64,000 nucleotides of DNA. Source: Apoderus coryli (taxonomy: Eukaryota > Arthropoda > Insecta > Coleoptera > Attelabidae). The DNA is taken from NCBI GenBank assembly GCA_911728435.2, contig OU452198.1, forward strand, positions 3,100,001 to 3,164,000, given 5' to 3'. Position numbers and translations under genes: made by a program. This document shows, in pieces, positions 23,160 through 32,851 of this stretch (positions are counted from its first letter, which is position 1; each line of letters opens with the position of its first letter). The notes under the pieces are model-generated. The model had not been told where the DNA came from. It saw only the letters and a list, made by a program, of their open reading frames with translations, and did not search any database.

Positions 23160-23720
23160 AAAATTGTTTTGAATTTCTGCTAAAGTTTAAGAGTGTCCAG
23201 CATTTCTAATTATTTCCTGTAATATTCCTGCATCATTAGGAAGTAGTTCAGCATAAACCAATTGTTTGAGACGACCCCATAAAAAGAAGTCCAATATTGA
23301 TAAGTCAGGAGATCTCTGCGGCTACTTGATCAGTCCATTTCTGGCAATCCAATTGTCTCCAAAATTCAAATTAGACCTCTGATTAACTGCTTCTGTGGAG
23401 CGACTAGGGCAACTGTCGTGTTGAAAATGAATTAAATGCATATTTCTAAAATTATGGAGATGTTCCTGAGAAAATCTTTTAAGAATCTCTAAGTAAATGT
23501 GCTGGTTTAACATTCGTTCAATGAAATAAGGTCTAGTAACTCCAATGTGATACGACACGGCACACCATTCATTTACTGTCGTCTAGAATAAATTCTAAAA
23601 TTGGGATTTTTAAATGACCAATAACGACAATTTTGTGAGGAAACAACACCATTGGTTGTGAATGTGGATTCATCTGCGAAAATTATAAAATGATGAAAAT
23701 ATTTATCTTCTATAACTTTT
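23160..23720 (-). pseudogene. Decayed DDE transposase inside the long-inverted-repeat transposon
   Basis: Read on the minus strand across several frames: FADESTFTTNGVVSSQNCRY (first catalytic D), then NLNFGDNWIARNGLIKWPQR leading to RSPDLSILDFFLWGRLKQLV with the third catalytic D, and a C-terminal LLPNDAGILQEIIRNA. The wording resembles the Tc1/mariner-superfamily transposases of the 6810 type (WPPRSCDLTPLDYYLWG). Stops and frameshifts are numerous and the N-terminus is not seen. It presumably once moved the surrounding element. Confidence 0.75.
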
Positions 23721-23972
23721 TCTCCAATAGTTACTCTTACTAACTAATAACCTACTTTATACTTCTAAGTAATTTCAATATTTGTTTGACTATTTACGCA
23801 GTGTTCGTCATATGATCAAATTAAAATACTATAGTTATTGCAAAAAAGTATTTTTTTCAAAAATATTGGTTTATATTTCTGAAATTTGGTACGGAGATAT
23901 AAAATTGTATTCTAAACAACTTTTGTTAGTTGAATTTTCGCGTATATCGTAAAATAAAGACACTCCATTCAT

Positions 23973-24078
23973 TAAACTGACAATCGTTTTACCACTTCAC
24001 CAAAACACTTCTTTTAAATCTCGACGCGCGTTTCGCTAACAATGTTAGCATCCTCAGGAGAGAATTAAAACTGATTAT
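23973..24078 (-). mobile_element. 106-bp hammerhead-bearing insertion with 13-bp target duplication
   Basis: ACACTCCATTCAT occurs directly at 23960-23972 and 24079-24091. The matching position in the left inverted repeat of the host transposon (about 22875-22890) lacks the insertion, which confirms an empty site. The insert carries, on the minus strand, a hammerhead ribozyme with all core elements. A very short, 5'-truncated, hammerhead-bearing copy with a target duplication fits Penelope-like elements or a derived short retroelement; no reverse transcriptase is present. Confidence 0.8.
24009..24072 (-). ncRNA. Hammerhead ribozyme, type I layout
   Basis: On the minus strand, in order: the 5' side of stem I (TTTTAATTCTCTC), CTGAGGA, stem II GCTAAC-ATT-GTTAGC (six perfect pairs), GAAAC, a minimal GCGC stem/loop III, the cleavage triplet GTC, and the 3' side of stem I (GAGATTTAAAA). 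Stem I pairs GAG with CTC next to the core and AAAA with TTTT further out. All universally conserved hammerhead bases are present, so self-cleavage after GTC is predicted (between 24023 and 24022). Tiny stem III is typical of hammerheads in Penelope-like elements. Confidence 0.8.
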
Positions 24079-24261
24079 ACACTCCATTCATGATGATTTT
24101 TATAAATTTGTTTATAAAACACCCTGTACAACATGGATTTAACTAATTTTTTGGGTACTATAGTTTTAATACAAGCAGGACTCATTCACCAAATGTCATT
24201 CCAAAATTCAAAAATTTTTTGTCGGTCACACCTCTTGTTACATCTATCCTGCGACACACTG

Positions 24262-24577
24262 TATGTAATATACAGAGTTATTCACGCCATACGACACGGA
24301 ATAGCGTGGCTAAACTATTTAATTTCCTAAAAGTTTTATTAATGGGTTCGATAAAAATGGTTTATGGCTACATTTCAAAAATATTGTAAATCTATACAAA
24401 GTGTCCCAAATATAAGAACTGAACCATAGTTGTGTTTTTTAAATGGAATGCCTGTATATGAATATATTTTTAAATTCCCCGTTCAAAATAAATCTAACTT
24501 TCATTAAAGTACATCTCACCTAAACCTGACAGTTTTTTAAATATTTTAATTTTTATAAAAATATAGACATAATTTGA
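24262..24577. other. No gene recognised
   Basis: AT-rich spacer between the transposon and the unidentified coding-like island; nothing identifiable. Confidence 0.4.
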
Positions 24578-24925
24578 ATGAAAAAATTCACACCTATTCG
24601 TTTGTTCTTTGATTCTGATACATCGGATGGACGTTATCTGATGGCTAGACTGAGAGACCCTGCCATACTAAAGGCTCTTAGGCTTTATCTTGCCTACCTC
24701 CACGACCAACCCTCCAGTGTGTGTTTTGAAGGCTACACCAACACCAGCATTAAACTAGCCTAGCATCTGAGGGCCTTCCCAGTGATGTGGACTCCCTACG
24801 TGAGCTGTACTATCGGTACCACAGTGCCTATGGCATCGGCTTGGCTGAAGTTGAAGCGGACCTCTCTGCCTTCAGATCGTTCTTCTCCGCGGAAAAAATC
24901 CTACAGCTTCAAAAGACTAGAGAAA
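24578..24925 (+). pseudogene. Unidentified coding island, broken by a 5-bp duplication
   Basis: Base composition rises clearly above the AT-rich surroundings from about 24600 to 24925. Two open frames, 24578-24763 and 24787 onward, join into one if a tandem duplication of CTAGC (CTAGCCTAGC, about 24754-24763) is discounted; the duplication creates a TAG and shifts the frame. The first part includes RYLMARLRDPAILKALRLYL, the second LRELYYRYHSAYGIGLAEVE. Both have the residue mix of a folded helical protein. I do not recognise the family. It could be an exon of a lost host gene, a processed pseudogene, or part of an unrecognised element. Beyond 24925 the frame continues into AT-rich, non-coding-looking sequence. 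Confidence 0.5.
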
Positions 24926-27085
24926 GTCACTCGAAAAAAAAATATAATATAAGTTATATGAACATAAAGTTAAATTCTAAATTACTTGTTTATTTCAAAT
25001 GGAACACCAGTATGTGAGGTCAAAATTAGATGCACAAAGTAATTATCTGTCAAATATGGTCCTATGGATAAACTTTTTTTAAACATTTTTGACACAAATG
25101 GAATAAAAGTCACAAGAGAAAAAAGTTAGGTTATAATTAAGGCAAGGGTCGCCCCGTTTACCCGCCTATGATCATCTTTTTTTATTCAATTTCATGTCAG
25201 TTTACGACATTTAACTAGATGAATAAATATGCTACATTTGATTAATTCATCTTCACTCGTTTCGAAAATATTTCAAGAAAATCGTCCTCAGCAAATCATC
25301 TTTAACACCCTGTATCTTTGTAAATAAGGACTTTTCGAAAAATTACAATTTAGGTTTTTTTCATGATTAGACGTCCCCAATTCGCTCACAAAGTTTGACC
25401 ACCAATTTTCCGCTTAAAATGACGTGTTCTGCGACCGGCAAACTCAAGGCGAAACACCTTGTATAAAAGAGCTACCCTATTTTTCAACAAAGAATCACAT
25501 CTTCAATTTTTTCGCACTTATTTATTTCCACATTGTATAATATAATATGGTGTTAGAAAGAGGTAAAACGAATCATTCCACAAGCAATAATTCTTTTCCG
25601 ATACATCGTTTTAGATATTCCTGACGTGAACGCATATAAATTTCGTTTTGTTCTTTCAACTATAAAAACAAAATGGAAAACGTAGCACATTGTGTCAGCA
25701 GGATTGTGTTAGAGAGCGCGACAATATTGCATTTTTCCCAATCCACAGCAATATGTCTCATATCATATTATTGGAAGTGGAACAAGAATATCTCAATGAT
25801 AGCTACAAGAATAGTTTTGATAATAGCGGTACAATTCACATCATCCAGTGACTACTCGTTCCATAGTTGGCAATTTAACAAACATTAGAACCAAATAGGA
25901 CAACATGACAGTGGCGAAGCGTCCATGTAACCACTGTTACCATTGGTAACAGTTAAAAATCTTGAAAATAAATATTTTCTGTAAAATTATTTTATTTTAT
26001 TTTTTACCAACAGCAATAAATATGTAATAATTCAGTAATTAATCAATGAAATTAACCAAATCCACGAAAATAATTCTCTCTATACTGTCTGGGTTATGTA
26101 TTTCGTAGATAACGAGGTCTCGCGACACGGTGTTTATATAACACGATAAATCTGCCTCGCTTAGACTTGATTGAATGTTACCACTTTCGTTTATGGATAC
26201 GCGTGATGGTACGTCGGCTCCTGGTCGGGGCCGATTCGTGTCTGGTCGCGTACTTGAATTCTACAGCGCGAGAACGTGGGGGCGTCGCGATATTTTATGT
26301 ACGCTTGTTACCATTTTTTGTTTTGGTTATTCGTTAGTCATTACACAGAATAGGCTGCAGGATACAGTGTGCGTGCAATTAATTAAATCAACATGGATGA
26401 GTGCCGCTGCGTAATCGATCAACGACTTGAAAAGTCCTTCTCCTTGTAAAATTTTGAAGAAAAAAAGGAGATCATTGAGAATGGGAGACCAACACCTATT
26501 TTAAATATTTTAAACAAGGAATCAAAAAAAGTAGTTCGAAATTTCCTAATTTATTTTATTTTATCCCCCAGGCCTGGATTAGTCTTGGCAATTTTTACTT
26601 AAAAAAATAATTAACTTTTTTTTTAAAGATAAGATTTTTCACATCTGGTTTTGTTAACACTAGAAAAAGTGCGACGCGTGACTTTTTCTAGTGTCTGTAA
26701 CATGAGTATGTAAGTTTTGCTATGGAATAATTGGCAATAGTGATTAACCTAAATCTTAAAAATTAGATTATACAGAGTGTCACAGAATGTGGGTAATCGC
26801 GGATTCAGATAGAACTGCAAAAAATAACGTTCGTATAAATGTTGTATCTACGTTCCCCTCCTACGCAGTCTAATGCCGACAGACTGCAGAGAATACAAAA
26901 CTCTTACTTTCGATTTGCATTTTTTGAATAAGAAAATTTGAACATATCAGTCACGAAATTGTCGAATCTAACAGGCTAAAAATGAACAAGTTAAGAGAAG
27001 TGCATATTCTGGCTTTAACGCATAAAGTCCTGGGTTGTGTTGTGTACTGTGTGTGTACTTGGTGTTTATAGCGTGTCCTGCTTCT
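24926..27085. other. No gene recognised
   Basis: AT-rich DNA without supported genes. Some GC-richer stretches (about 26100-26310) hold short open frames with no recognised motif. AAAAAGTGCGACGCG and CGCGTGACTTTTT form a small inverted pair near 26660-26695. Confidence 0.4.
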
Positions 27086-27330
27086 GAATATTCACCCTAT
27101 ACACGACACCACTCTTGTGTTCCTGAGCATTGTCCTGTAGGAGCAAGACACCTTTGTTCAATTTGCTACTTTTTTTTCTCTGATTGCTTCTCTTAACAAT
27201 GAAATGTAGTATTTTTCAGTTGTTTTTATAATCAATGAATAGGATTCCCCAACATGACCTTTCCGGCTGACCTTGAACTTAATGGTGAACACAAGTTTCG
27301 TCTCCAGTAAAAATTAGGGACTACACACTA
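27086..27330 (-). pseudogene. Mariner transposase fragment
   Basis: On the minus strand the stretch reads LFTGDETCVHH (the first catalytic aspartate region of a mariner), then after about 60 codons GVLLLQDNAQEHKS, which corresponds to the second catalytic aspartate motif (Q-D-N-A-x-x-H). Frame breaks and stops lie between. Both N-terminal DNA-binding and C-terminal SPDLAP parts are missing. No inverted repeats were paired. Confidence 0.7.
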
Positions 27331-28937
27331 TCCTTATCTTCACTAGAAACTCCAAAAACGCCAGAGAACAATCGACGTACTGTTGTTTTATCCGTAGCTG
27401 ACTTTAGTCATGCCATGATGGTTGTATCAGATATGATTTCTTTGTGACTAGTTTCGTATTCAGCCGAGCATCTTCAAGCGTAAGCGCTGGAGTGGTTCCT
27501 TCAATAGGCCGGTCTGAGCCGAAGGTCGTCTTCGAGTGATTCCCTAACATACTAGCCAAGAGTCCAAGTAAACCCATCCATAATGGTCCGAATAGACTTT
27601 CTTTGCTTAGTTAACCAGTTAGTTAAAATAAGCGATTACGCAGGCTTCTGCTCAGTCATGAGATGACCCCTGAGCCCTTCAATGAATGACATTGATTGGA
27701 AAACCCTATATTAAAAGATGACAATGTTGGACTATATCGATATTCTATCCAAAATATATCAGTAAACGACACTCCGTATAATAACGGTAATATCCAACTA
27801 GACTAATCCAAATGTATGGCACGTAAAATTTTAAAAGGAATCCTATCCCACTTAATACCGACATGGTAAAGCCAGAGAACGAGCGACTGTATAGATGGAA
27901 AAACGAAAATGCTACTATACTTTTGCTATATATACATCAGCAACTAGAAACTGGGTGGGGAGGGCCGTCAAAAAAAGGGACCATTGAGCCAAGGCTGAAA
28001 CTCGGGGATCGGGAGTGTTCAAGACTTGCTGCTACGAGGGTGAAAGGGGGTAAGAAAGCCCAAGATCAGCCTCTAGTCACGTTCCGTGTCGACGTCATCT
28101 CTTCTCGGTGCTAATAAAGTAAATTTTGAAATTCTGTAGACGCGGAAATGCAAGGCACACCAAACAATAGGATAAAGAGGGTGATTCGATTTTGGGGATG
28201 TATATAGAGGCGACAACAGAAGGAGAGAAGGTGACGGAGGAAAAAATTGCATGGTGACGAAAATAATCGTTATTAGATGTAAATTTATTTAAATTCCATT
28301 TAGCTTATTGAGGGCAAAGTTAAGTGACAAACTTTCGTTACATTTTAAAATGAATTAAAATTAAAAGAGCCGCATATTCTAAATTGTTGGTATTTTCAAC
28401 TCTGTTAAATTCGATTACAAAATTTGTACAATGTGTTCAGTTTGTATGTGAAAAAAAACACTGAAAAAATAATGTGACAACTTACTATATTTTTTTTCCT
28501 ACAGGCCTTCCTTACAAAGATTGGAAATGGGTTTTCCTTGAGAAAGTTTCAAAATAGATATGGTAGATTCACAACTGCAACCAACGAATCTCAAAATAGA
28601 GAGATACGGTAGTTCTAAAAAATAACGTGCACCACTATTAACGTTAACGTTATTTTAACATCTGGTTCAACCAACGAATTTGAAAATAGAAAGTCAAAAA
28701 TGTATTTCTTTATTTTGTTAAGGAGAAAAAAGGATTATTTTCAATAATTTTTTGATTTCTTTAGATTTCACTTCAAGATTTCTTTAAAAGTTAAACTATA
28801 AGCTCCTAGAGGTGATCTACGGGGTAACTCAAAAATGTTTCTATTTATCTTCAATATATTTACGTACGGTAGCACGTCATAGATAGAAAAATTTTCAGAT
28901 TTTTTTAGTTTTTTTAGGTTGGTCTATGAAATTATTG
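27331..28937. other. No gene recognised
   Basis: Bases about 27380-27490 carry a short repeat-like module (on the minus strand CTTGAAGATGCTCGGCTGAA followed by TACGAAACTAGTC), reminiscent of hammerhead-bearing repeats but without a proper core. A GC-richer stretch at 27860-28115 has an open frame without a recognisable motif. The remainder is AT-rich. Confidence 0.4.
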
Positions 28938-29222
28938 CACAGGGTGGTTAAAAAATGTTCAAAAAAATTCAAAAAGTTTTACAGTATTTTTAGGTATATA
29001 TTATTAAAATTAAAATACAATATTTGTTATCAAGTTTCTGTGGCGTCATTGGTAGAGCATTCGCTTCGCATGCGAAAGATTACGGGTTCGAATCCCAGCT
29101 CTGGCAATACTGTTTTTAAATTTTTTTAAAAATTTTTTTTTTATTTTTTTTTTTTCGAAATTTTTTTTTGGAATTTTTTTGATATTTTATTTTTTTGAAT
29201 TTTTTTTTTACAACCCTCAATG
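28938..29222. repeat. A/T-rich foldback flanking a tRNA-like sequence
   Basis: The left side (AGGGTGGTTAAAAAATG, then TTTTACAGTATT) is mirrored at the right (AATACTGTTTTTAAA, then TTACAACCCTC), giving an imperfect palindrome about 285 bp long whose centre is the tRNA-like segment 29037-29107. Long A and T runs make part of the pairing trivial. The mirrored ACAGTATT/AATACTGT directly bordering the tRNA-like part is more telling. Confidence 0.45.
29037..29107 (+). repeat. tRNA-Ala(CGC)-like sequence, probably SINE head or tRNA pseudogene
   Basis: The segment contains an A-box-like TGGCGTCATTGG (29041-29052), GTAGAGC of a D-arm, an anticodon arm TTCGC-TTCGCAT-GCGAA with CGC as anticodon, and a perfect B box GGTTCGAATCC (29085-29095). 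This is the internal RNA polymerase III promoter pair. The acceptor stem does not pair (the 3' side is CTCTGGC) and the T-stem has mismatches, so it is not a functional tRNA. A second copy lies at 52846-52912 on the minus strand, sharing CGAATCCCAGCTCTGGCAAT, which shows that it is a repeated family. Confidence 0.65.
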
Positions 29223-29982
29223 ACTTTTGTCATAGATAGGTAGTTTTATCAAAGACGACTGGGGTTTCTTGTTTTAATTTATAATTACCTAAAAATTATA
29301 ATACGACGCCTAAGATCAAATATTCAAAAACTTTCTGCATTCTTGATAATAGTTTGCATTTTTTTACTTAAATAGCATTTCGTAAACGTTCTGGATTTTA
29401 CTTTCGTTCACACTTTTCCCTTAGGTTGCATTTTAAAATACTTATAACTTTTTTTTGGCATTGGTTTAAACCAAATGGTCAGATTAGTCACCAAGTGTGA
29501 ACCTCTCAGCTTCAAATATCCACCGTTTACAAATGAGTACAATATACACTCGATCTAAATCACACAATCACTATTTCTATGAGTTATAATAATTTATAAA
29601 AAATATACGAGTAGGTATGTATTCTTTTTTATATATTTTTTGTTTTATTTATTTATTATTTTTCTCTCTGTAAATTGAATTAATAATAATTTTAGCTGTT
29701 TTCAGCATTACTTTAGAGCAAGCATTGTGTCCCAGGTACTCGTCTAGTGATATTATTATTAAAATTACAGCGTAGGCACTACTATAAATAACCCTGTCTG
29801 GTGATTGGGTTATTACTATCCTAATGTCCTCCATTCTACAAACCATTCCCGCTGCTCCCAGCCATCCAAGCGAGAGCAAAGTAATTTTGCGGAGGCCATA
29901 AAACTAATGACCCTTCGAACATTGGTCCCTCGAAGCAGAATCAATTTCTCGGAACTTACAACTCTTTGAAAGTGGGATCTAG
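29223..29982. other. No gene recognised
   Basis: AT-rich DNA, becoming more mixed from 29690. No coding motif. Confidence 0.4.
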
Positions 29983-30156
29983 AAACATCCTTCGGTCCAC
30001 CAGCGTCCAAGGAGCCACCAGCAAACATCCTTCGTTCCACCAGCGTCCAAGGAGCCACTAACAATCACCCTTCGGTGCAGCAGCGTCCAAGGAGCCACTA
30101 ACAAACATCCTTCGGTCCACGAGCATCCAATGAACCACTAACAAACACTTTTCCGG
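29983..30156. repeat. 40-bp minisatellite, four and a third units
   Basis: Units start at 29983, 30023, 30063, 30103 and a partial one at 30143. The consensus begins AAACATCCTTCGGTCCACCA and continues GCGTCCAAGGAGCCACTAAC. Units 1-4 differ at only a few positions each. The array is clearly more GC-rich than its surroundings. On the minus strand part of it is open, but nothing suggests it is translated. Confidence 0.9.
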
Positions 30157-30454
30157 AAACATTGAGCTTAGGCAAGGGATTTAAAAAATGGCTCAAAAAT
30201 ATTTGATAGTTATTAAGCTTATGCGAAATATTTAACAATTTTTGATAGATTTAATAGAATATAATTTGATTTAACTCAAACAACATTGGCGTAAAAAAAC
30301 ATATTTGCTAAACATAACAGAAATATTGACTATTTATTTATAGCTTTCATAGAATATAACCTATGAAAACTTGGCAAACAGGCCTACGCAAATATTGGGA
30401 AAGGGGTCAAAATAAAAAAAACTAATTTGGAAAAATAGTCCATTCGCAGGTGGA

Positions 30455-30640
30455 GCAAATTTAGTGACAAATAAAAGTCAAATCTCTACAAAAATAAATT
30501 TAATAGAAATTCATAATAATTATTGTCCAAACATGATTCGGAACTCAATCTAGTTCCATCATCAGTGGCAGAATGGAGAAACTTTAATGTAATTAAATTT
30601 ATTTTTGTGGAGATTTGACTGTTATTTGTTACTATAAAAA
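30455..30640 (-). mobile_element. Short hammerhead-bearing retroelement copy (Penelope-like)
   Basis: Two flanking blocks are inverted relative to each other: AATCTCTACAAAAATAAATT on the left and AATTTATTTTTGTGGAGATT on the right. They resemble the post-ribozyme end of the copy at 32515-32849 (TTTTGTGGAGTCAGACG). The centre carries a hammerhead core on the minus strand. No coding region. It interrupts the degenerate ~140-bp repeats. Confidence 0.55.
30522..30572 (-). ncRNA. Hammerhead ribozyme core with one core substitution
   Basis: On the minus strand: CCA (stem I), CTGATGA (30565-30559), stem II GGAACT-AGATTG-AGTTCC (six perfect pairs), GAATC where GAAAC is expected, AT, the cleavage triplet GTT, and TGG closing stem I. 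Everything fits the family at 32740 and 50865 except the A-to-T change in GAAA, which should impair cleavage. Confidence 0.65.
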
Positions 30641-30960
30641 AACCTCTTTAGATTATATAGAAATTACTGAAATTCAACTACTTAAAAAGTATTTAGCCTT
30701 TTAAGGCGTCCGTAAAAAGTGGAAGGGGAGGTCAGAAAAATCTGTAACCACTTAACGGATTTTAACCAAATTTGGTACAAGCTTACTACAGGATATTTCT
30801 AGGTGGTGATTAAGTTTTGGAAAACATTTAGCACAGGCAAGGGGTTAAAATCGAAATAAAAAAAAATATATATAAATTCTAAACTTATTCAAAATATGGA
30901 ATAATTTTTCATATAGCTAACTAAATAGGTAATTTAAAAAAAAATAGCGCTCAAAAATAT

Positions 30961-32353
30961 TAATAATAATAGATGATATGCGTACGCCTATGAATTACAA
31001 AAAAAGTGGAATAACTTGTAATATAGAATTGTAGAAATTAAATTGTAATAACGAATATTTAGATTTTCTATATCACACGTATTTTTGGATATGGATCATT
31101 TCTTGTTGGGCCTTTTTAAATTATTCTAATATTTTTCATATATAGAAACTTGATAGGAAATTGTTTATTTTTTATCTTGATTATTATTGGGTAAATACCT
31201 ACAACATTTTTGCAATCTATGTATATGGTATTATTTAATATTAATTTAAAACGATGCCCCTGTATATACAATATTTTATTCCATTTTGTTAGTGAACTTA
31301 ACAAGGCATTCATTCAACTTTTAAGTGCCTTGAAATAAATAACTACAAAAAAAAATGAGTAGAAAGGCATAAAAAGAGACAGGTACTTGCTTTAAAAAAC
31401 GTACACATTGCAGACATAAAATAGGCGATTAACGCTATGGCATTCAATGCGCATTGCTCTGGTGTGGTGCTCAACACAGATCAAAGGCGCCGCTTTTTTT
31501 TTTTTCAATACTTGCAATGAGCTTTAGTGCAGTATTTATTACCTTTCCGTATGATAATATGACAGCAATCATTATAATTTTTTATATATTATTTCAATTT
31601 TAGATAATTGAATCGTATAATTTATAATGAATCTAAAGTAATAAGCCTGGAGTCCCAAACGTCTAAGCGCCGGTATTATAAAACTATTTTGACAGATAGG
31701 TAACCAGAAGTTAACTGTGGAATGATGTCACATTTTCTAGTTAACTTCAAAATGTAGGAGTTAGCCTGCCTCAATTTTATTGTTTGTTTTTTTTGCAATA
31801 ATGTTAAGAAACGATATCCACATTATTTTTGAGGAACTTTTAACCCAAGATGAAGAAGATGCTGTGAATATTGTTCATTTCTACAAACGCCTCAACAAAT
31901 TAATGTTATAGTAAAAAATATGAATAATTAAAAACCAATACCTAAGATAAAGGAAAACTAACAGCAGCAGAAAAGTTTTGTGCGCAAAGATTTGATGTAA
32001 TATTTAATAACCAGCCGGTTTTTCATGTATAAAACACTGATATAGAGTCAGAGTATAACCTGAAGATTTCTGCACAGAACTGAAAAACAACTTTTCTCGC
32101 CGTTTTAATAATTAACCAGTGAAAATTTGCTAGAAAGGTATGGGTGTGGGTGAAAACTTTCTGTACCTAATAGAAGTTCTGAGTTATATTCATTAACAAT
32201 TCTAATTGTTAATGATTTATCTTATGACAGAGTCTCGTCATAGAGAGATTATTTGAACAGGATAATTAGTGAGATGTTGCTACAATAGTTTTGTTTGAAG
32301 TATTCGAAGTTAGGAACTACAGGATTTCTGCTCTACTACAATATGATCAAATA
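30961..32353. other. No gene recognised
   Basis: AT-rich DNA. Reading around 31800-31920 on the plus strand gives a frame with RNDIHIIFEELLTQDEEDAV, which looks coding and recalls the start of PIF/Harbinger-type nuclease genes, but it ends at a stop after about 35 codons and no catalytic motif follows. I do not call a gene. Confidence 0.4.
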
Positions 32354-32514
32354 CCGGGTGTCCCACCGGGAAGGGATTCGATCGATTATGGAGGAACTAC
32401 ACTGTGGAAGAATCTGAAAATGCGGTATAGTACTTAGGTCGACGGAACCAATTCGGCTAAAATGCTTTCAAGAATCTAGCACTTCCGGTTATACCGGAAA
32501 CGGGTGTCAACTTC

Positions 32515-32849
32515 CTTCATCATCAGTGGCAAAATTAAGAGAAATTGTATTTGTAAATGTTACATTATTATGAGTAAGTTAAGAGTAATGTGTTGAAGTC
32601 TGAAAAAAGGACACTTTTTTATAATACAATCGCATTGTTGTAATTAAATAACTCACCTATTATATTTTTTCAGACTTCAACACATTACTCTTAACTTACT
32701 CATAATAATGTAACATTTACAAATACAATTTCTCTTAATTTTGCCACTGATGATGAAGCTAGTGAGCTTCGAAACATGTTTGGACATAACACTTTAAGTG
32801 TAATGTATTAAATTGATTTTGTGGAGTCAGACGTTTTATTTCCTATTAA
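32515..32849 (+). mobile_element. Penelope-like short element with perfect 94-bp inverted repeat
   Basis: Bases 32515-32608 are the exact reverse complement of 32665-32758, separated by 56 bases. The right arm runs into a complete hammerhead ribozyme (32740-32790) and ends TTTTGTGGAGTCAGACGTTT before the next element. The left arm stops inside the ribozyme's stem II, so the left part is an inverted, truncated second copy. Inverted partial duplication is a known outcome of Penelope-like retroposition. The exact identity of the arms indicates a recent event. Confidence 0.7.
32740..32790 (+). ncRNA. Hammerhead ribozyme, complete core
   Basis: In order: CCA (5' side of stem I), CTGATGA (32747-32753), stem II GAAGCT-AGTG-AGCTTC (six perfect pairs), GAAAC (32771-32775), AT as a minimal stem/loop III, the cleavage triplet GTT (32778-32780), and TGG closing stem I with CCA. 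All conserved positions are intact; GUU is an allowed though slower NUH site. Cleavage is predicted after 32780. Confidence 0.78.
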
Positions 32850-32851
32850 TA

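Larger units (their letters stand above)
22708..24261. mobile_element. Tc1/mariner-superfamily transposon with ~315-bp terminal inverted repeats
   Basis: The element starts CAGTGTGTCCCAGGATAGAT after TA (22706-22707) and ends with the near-exact reverse complement before TA (24262-24263). The inverted repeats continue inwards through ACAGGGTGTTTTATAAACAA and CAAAAGTTGTTTAGAATGCA to about 23025 on the left and 23830 on the right. The right repeat is longer because it contains a 106-bp insertion plus its duplicated target. The interior holds a decayed transposase on the minus strand. Repeats this long are unusual for the superfamily, where they are often under 100 bp. Confidence 0.85.
30180..30960 (-). 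repeat. Second, more degenerate region of the ~140-bp repeat family
   Basis: Bases about 30700-30825 are, in reverse complement, close to 10520-10665: they share AATATCCTGTAGTA, GGTTAAAATCCGTTAAGTGG and TTTTTACGGACGCCT. The stretch 30283-30400 and 30880-30930 carries further pieces of the unit (AACATAACAGAAATATTGAC, TTATAGCTTTCATAGAATAT, TATGGAATAATTTTTCATA). A hammerhead-bearing insertion interrupts it at about 30455-30640. Confidence 0.7.

Noticed and set aside
27380..27490. Hammerhead-like order on the minus strand (CTTGAAGA, GCTCGGCTGAATAC, GAAACTAGTC)
   Set aside because: GAAAC and GTC are well placed, but the C of CUGANGA is missing and stem II does not pair, so I did not annotate a ribozyme.
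29037..29107. Functional tRNA-Ala(CGC) gene
   Set aside because: The acceptor stem cannot form and the T-stem has mismatches; a second diverged copy shows it is a repeat.
29816..30064. 82-residue minus-strand frame over the minisatellite
   Set aside because: Its repetitive part is merely the translated 40-bp repeat; no protein motif, no support as a gene.
31800..31920. Start of a PIF/Harbinger-type transposase
   Set aside because: A coding-looking frame of about 35 codons ends at a stop with no catalytic motif nearby; too little evidence.
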